A stretch of DNA of 64,000 bases from JABDBE01 sp963832245. Its GTDB lineage: Bacteria > Acidobacteriota > Terriglobia > Terriglobales > Acidobacteriaceae. Position numbers and translations under genes: made by a program. Every line of letters begins with the position of its first letter. Position 1 is the first letter of the stretch. Positions 62,231 through 64,000 of this stretch are shown here, in pieces. Location of the stretch: assembly GCA_963832245.1 (NCBI GenBank), contig CAWHTG010000003.1, forward strand, positions 682,001-746,000. Reading direction: 5' to 3'. Under the pieces are notes generated by a model. It made no database searches, was not told where the DNA came from, and worked only from the letters and a program-made list of their open reading frames with translations.

Positions 62231-62283
62231 AGAAAAACAAACGCGCTGCACCGGGCAAGGTTAACAGCGCGCAAAGGATTCTA

Positions 62284-62523
62284 ATGCTCGAACTTGAAAC
62301 GACGCCACAATTCTTACCTACTGAATCACTGCCGTCAAGACGCAAAGGCAAGGGCTGTCCTTACGGCGACCTGGCGAATGCCGCTCAAAGCTTAGCCGAT
62401 GAGTTGGAGACTCGCGCCTCAAGTTGCGAGTCGGCATCGGAGCGCCGCCGACTGCGTGTGCTCTCTGCCGCAGCCTGTCAGATTTCTGAATGCCTGAGGC
62501 AGACAGGAGTCCGCCTTGCATAA
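62284..62523 (+). CDS. Small unknown protein of the replication operon
   Basis: 79 residues from ATG 62284 with AAAGGA upstream; a GTG at 62227 overlapping the previous stop would give 98 residues. Polar and helical (DLANAAQSLADELETRASS, RRRLRVLSAAACQISECLRQ). Unrecognised. Its stop overlaps the DnaB-like gene start by 8 nt. Confidence 0.6.
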   Translation: MLELETTPQFLPTESLPSRRKGKGCPYGDLANAAQSLADELETRASSCESASERRRLRVLSAAACQISECLRQTGVRLA

Positions 62524-62974
62524 TCCCGACCCGATGCCCACAAATCTACCGGCAGAGCGCACAGTGCTTGGCGCTTTCATCGAAGATGCCGGTCTGTTCT
62601 CCGATGCGATTGCGGAGGGGCTAACTGCTGATGACTTTTCTATCTCCGCACACCGCCGGATATTCGGCGCCATCCTTGAGTTGCGAGAAAAGAACTGCCC
62701 CATTGATTACATCGCGGTCGCGGAACAGATCGGCAATGCCCCGGACGATTTTGCCATTATTGGCGATCTGATAAGTGGTGTTGTCGTTGAGCGCAGCCAC
62801 ATCCTTCACCATGTAAGAATCGTGCGTAAGAAATCGCGTCTGCGATCTCTGATGAAGCTTGCCGATTGGATTTCTCAGTCAGCTACCCAGGTCGCCGCCG
62901 ATCCTGATGCACTCGTCCAAGTGACTCTCACAAGACTGGAAGCAATTGACAACCGCGTTGGGGTGTTGGGATGA
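62516..62974 (+). CDS. Stand-alone DnaB N-terminal domain protein
   Basis: 152 residues. Matches the helical N-terminal domain of DnaB replicative helicase: NLPAERTVLGAFIEDAGLFSDAI, DDFSISAHRRIFGAILEL, CPIDYIAVAEQI, and the ILHHVRIVRKKSRLRSLMKLADWI stretch. In DnaB this domain binds primase and forms the collar ring. The RecA-type motor domain is absent: the gene ends at 62974 and the next gene encodes an unrelated SF3 helicase. TTG 62516 has AGGAG 6 nt upstream; ATG 62534 is an alternative. Confidence 0.85.
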   Translation: MHNPDPMPTNLPAERTVLGAFIEDAGLFSDAIAEGLTADDFSISAHRRIFGAILELREKNCPIDYIAVAEQIGNAPDDFAIIGDLISGVVVERSHILHHVRIVRKKSRLRSLMKLADWISQSATQVAADPDALVQVTLTRLEAIDNRVGVLG

Positions 62975-64000
62975 GCGCGCTCCCTGAAGTAGTAACTAGC
63001 GCCGAAACCGTGACTGCTCCCGAATTTTCAGAAGATGCACTCGCCCTGCAATTTGTGAGCGACAACCAAAGCACACTCCGATTCACTAACCAGTTAGGAA
63101 AGTATTTTCGCTGGCGCAGCACCGCGACAACCGGGGGAGTGTGGGAAAAGGATACGGTTCTCAAAACCTTTGATGGCATTCGGAGACTGTGCCGCGAAAT
63201 CGCGATGCTGGCGGATTCCCCAAGCAAGCAAACCAAACTCTGCGCTGCTAGCACCGTGGGCAGCGTGGAAAGTCTGGTCCGTTGCGACCAAAGAACAGCT
63301 ATGCAAGTGGAGCAATGGGACGCGGGAACGATGCTCCTAAATACTCCCTCGGGAATCGTGGACTTGGAGAGCGGGAAAACACGTCCGGCTGATCCGCTCT
63401 CCTATTGCACAAAAGTGACCGCGTGTGTCCCAAATGATGCGCGCCCGGTGATCTGGGAAAAATGTTTGGCAACGTGGACGGGCGGGGATAAGGATTTGCA
63501 GGACTATCTAAGGCGAGTTTGCGGGTACTGCTTGACTGGCGAAACCCGAGAACATCAGTTTTTCTTTTTGCACGGCTCTGGGCGCAACGGGAAATCAGTT
63601 TTTCTCAATACCATCAGCGGGATTCTTAACAGCTATTCCCGCATCGCACCCGCGGAAGTGTTCACGATACCGAGGGGCGGAGATAAACATCCTACGGGCT
63701 GCGCTGGTTTGGTGGGTTGCCGATTAGCTCTCGCGACTGAAACCGAAGCCGGGAGCAAATGGGCAGAGTCACAGCTAAAGGCCTTAGTCGCCGGTGACCG
63801 CATGGCAACCCGCTACATGCGCCAAGATTTTTTCGAGTTCACACCAAAATTCAAGTTGCTGATTTCGGGAAACCATCGTCCAAGCCTGACTAGTGTTGAT
63901 GAGGCAATCCGGGCGCGCCTGAATTTGCTGCCCTTTGAAGTCATCATTCCGCCCGAACAGCGCGACACGATGCTCGCAAGCAAACTGCGGGAAGAGTGGC
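62971..64000 (+). CDS. P4/D5-type phage primase-helicase (SF3), cut by window end
   Basis: 343 residues visible, open to the right edge. The N-terminal 150 residues match the region preceding P4-family primase helicases (DTVLKTFDGIRRLCREIAML, MLLNTPSGIVDLESGKTRPADP, a D5_N-like part). The SF3 ATPase follows: Walker A HGSGRNGKSVF near residue 201, Walker B-like LALATETE near 252, motif C LLISGNHRP near 297 and an Arg in RARLNLLPF. The primase (AEP) domain typical of some P4 relatives is not seen upstream. ATG 62971 overlaps the previous stop (ATGA). It should unwind the element's origin. Confidence 0.88.
   Translation, partial: MSALPEVVTSAETVTAPEFSEDALALQFVSDNQSTLRFTNQLGKYFRWRSTATTGGVWEKDTVLKTFDGIRRLCREIAMLADSPSKQTKLCAASTVGSVESLVRCDQRTAMQVEQWDAGTMLLNTPSGIVDLESGKTRPADPLSYCTKVTACVPNDARPVIWEKCLATWTGGDKDLQDYLRRVCGYCLTGETREHQFFFLHGSGRNGKSVFLNTISGILNSYSRIAPAEVFTIPRGGDKHPTGCAGLVGCRLALATETEAGSKWAESQLKALVAGDRMATRYMRQDFFEFTPKFKLLISGNHRPSLTSVDEAIRARLNLLPFEVIIPPEQRDTMLASKLREEW

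Noticed and set aside
1..64000. CRISPR array, rRNA operon or IS element
   Set aside because: No regularly spaced direct repeats, rRNA-like sequence or transposase with terminal inverted repeats was seen anywhere in the window.

Overview
This window looks like part of a soil Acidobacteriota chromosome (Terriglobia-like). That is an inference from three very large Oar-type TonB-dependent receptors with N-terminal carboxypeptidase-regulatory domains, an Ig-like surface lipoprotein typical of the phylum, moderately high GC, frequent TTG/GTG starts, and short palindromic intergenic repeats. No rRNA gene or marker in the window fixes the species.

Region 1 (1-6.0 kb): an Oar-like receptor, a DUF2165 membrane protein and an APC-type permease. 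Region 2 (6.1-19.5 kb): a nearly complete purine salvage and degradation locus. Adenosine deaminase (+) converges on a nine-gene minus-strand operon: allantoinase, three xanthine dehydrogenase polypeptides, HIU hydrolase, membrane urate hydroxylase, allantoate amidohydrolase, ureidoglycine aminohydrolase and ureidoglycolate amidohydrolase. Guanine deaminase and an AzgA-type purine permease diverge from it. Together they would take guanine, xanthine or hypoxanthine through urate, HIU, OHCU, allantoin, allantoate, ureidoglycine and ureidoglycolate to glyoxylate, ammonia and CO2. The OHCU decarboxylase step is not a separate gene: it is fused to the FAD subunit of xanthine dehydrogenase. Most junctions overlap (ATGA type).

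Region 3 (19.7-31.5 kb): a secreted DUF5666-like protein, an Oar receptor and an Ig-like lipoprotein form an apparent operon. They are followed by an orphan LytTR response regulator, another Oar receptor with a good terminator, and a small membrane protein. Region 4 (31.5-41.8 kb): housekeeping genes: ftsK, uppP, an SH3/TPR-like secreted protein, a threonine dehydratase preceded by a long inverted repeat, ribonuclease J, an EcsC-family protein, dapD, and a dapA whose product carries an extra Cys-rich C-terminal domain. Region 5 (41.9-49.6 kb): a compact arginine operon argR-C-B-D-F-G-H-A. Every junction overlaps, and a sigma70-like promoter with two ARG boxes drives argR.

Region 6 (49.9-64.0 kb): an integrated element, probably a prophage, starting at the 5' half of a tRNA-Lys gene and running off the right edge. 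It has two tandem overlapping tyrosine recombinases, a minus-strand block of about ten low-complexity or unrecognised proteins (one with a KTSC domain), a divergent regulatory switch, and a replication module. The replication module is a stand-alone DnaB N-terminal domain followed by a P4/D5-type SF3 primase-helicase cut by the window end. No capsid, portal or large terminase is visible, so the phage assignment is inferred from the module layout.
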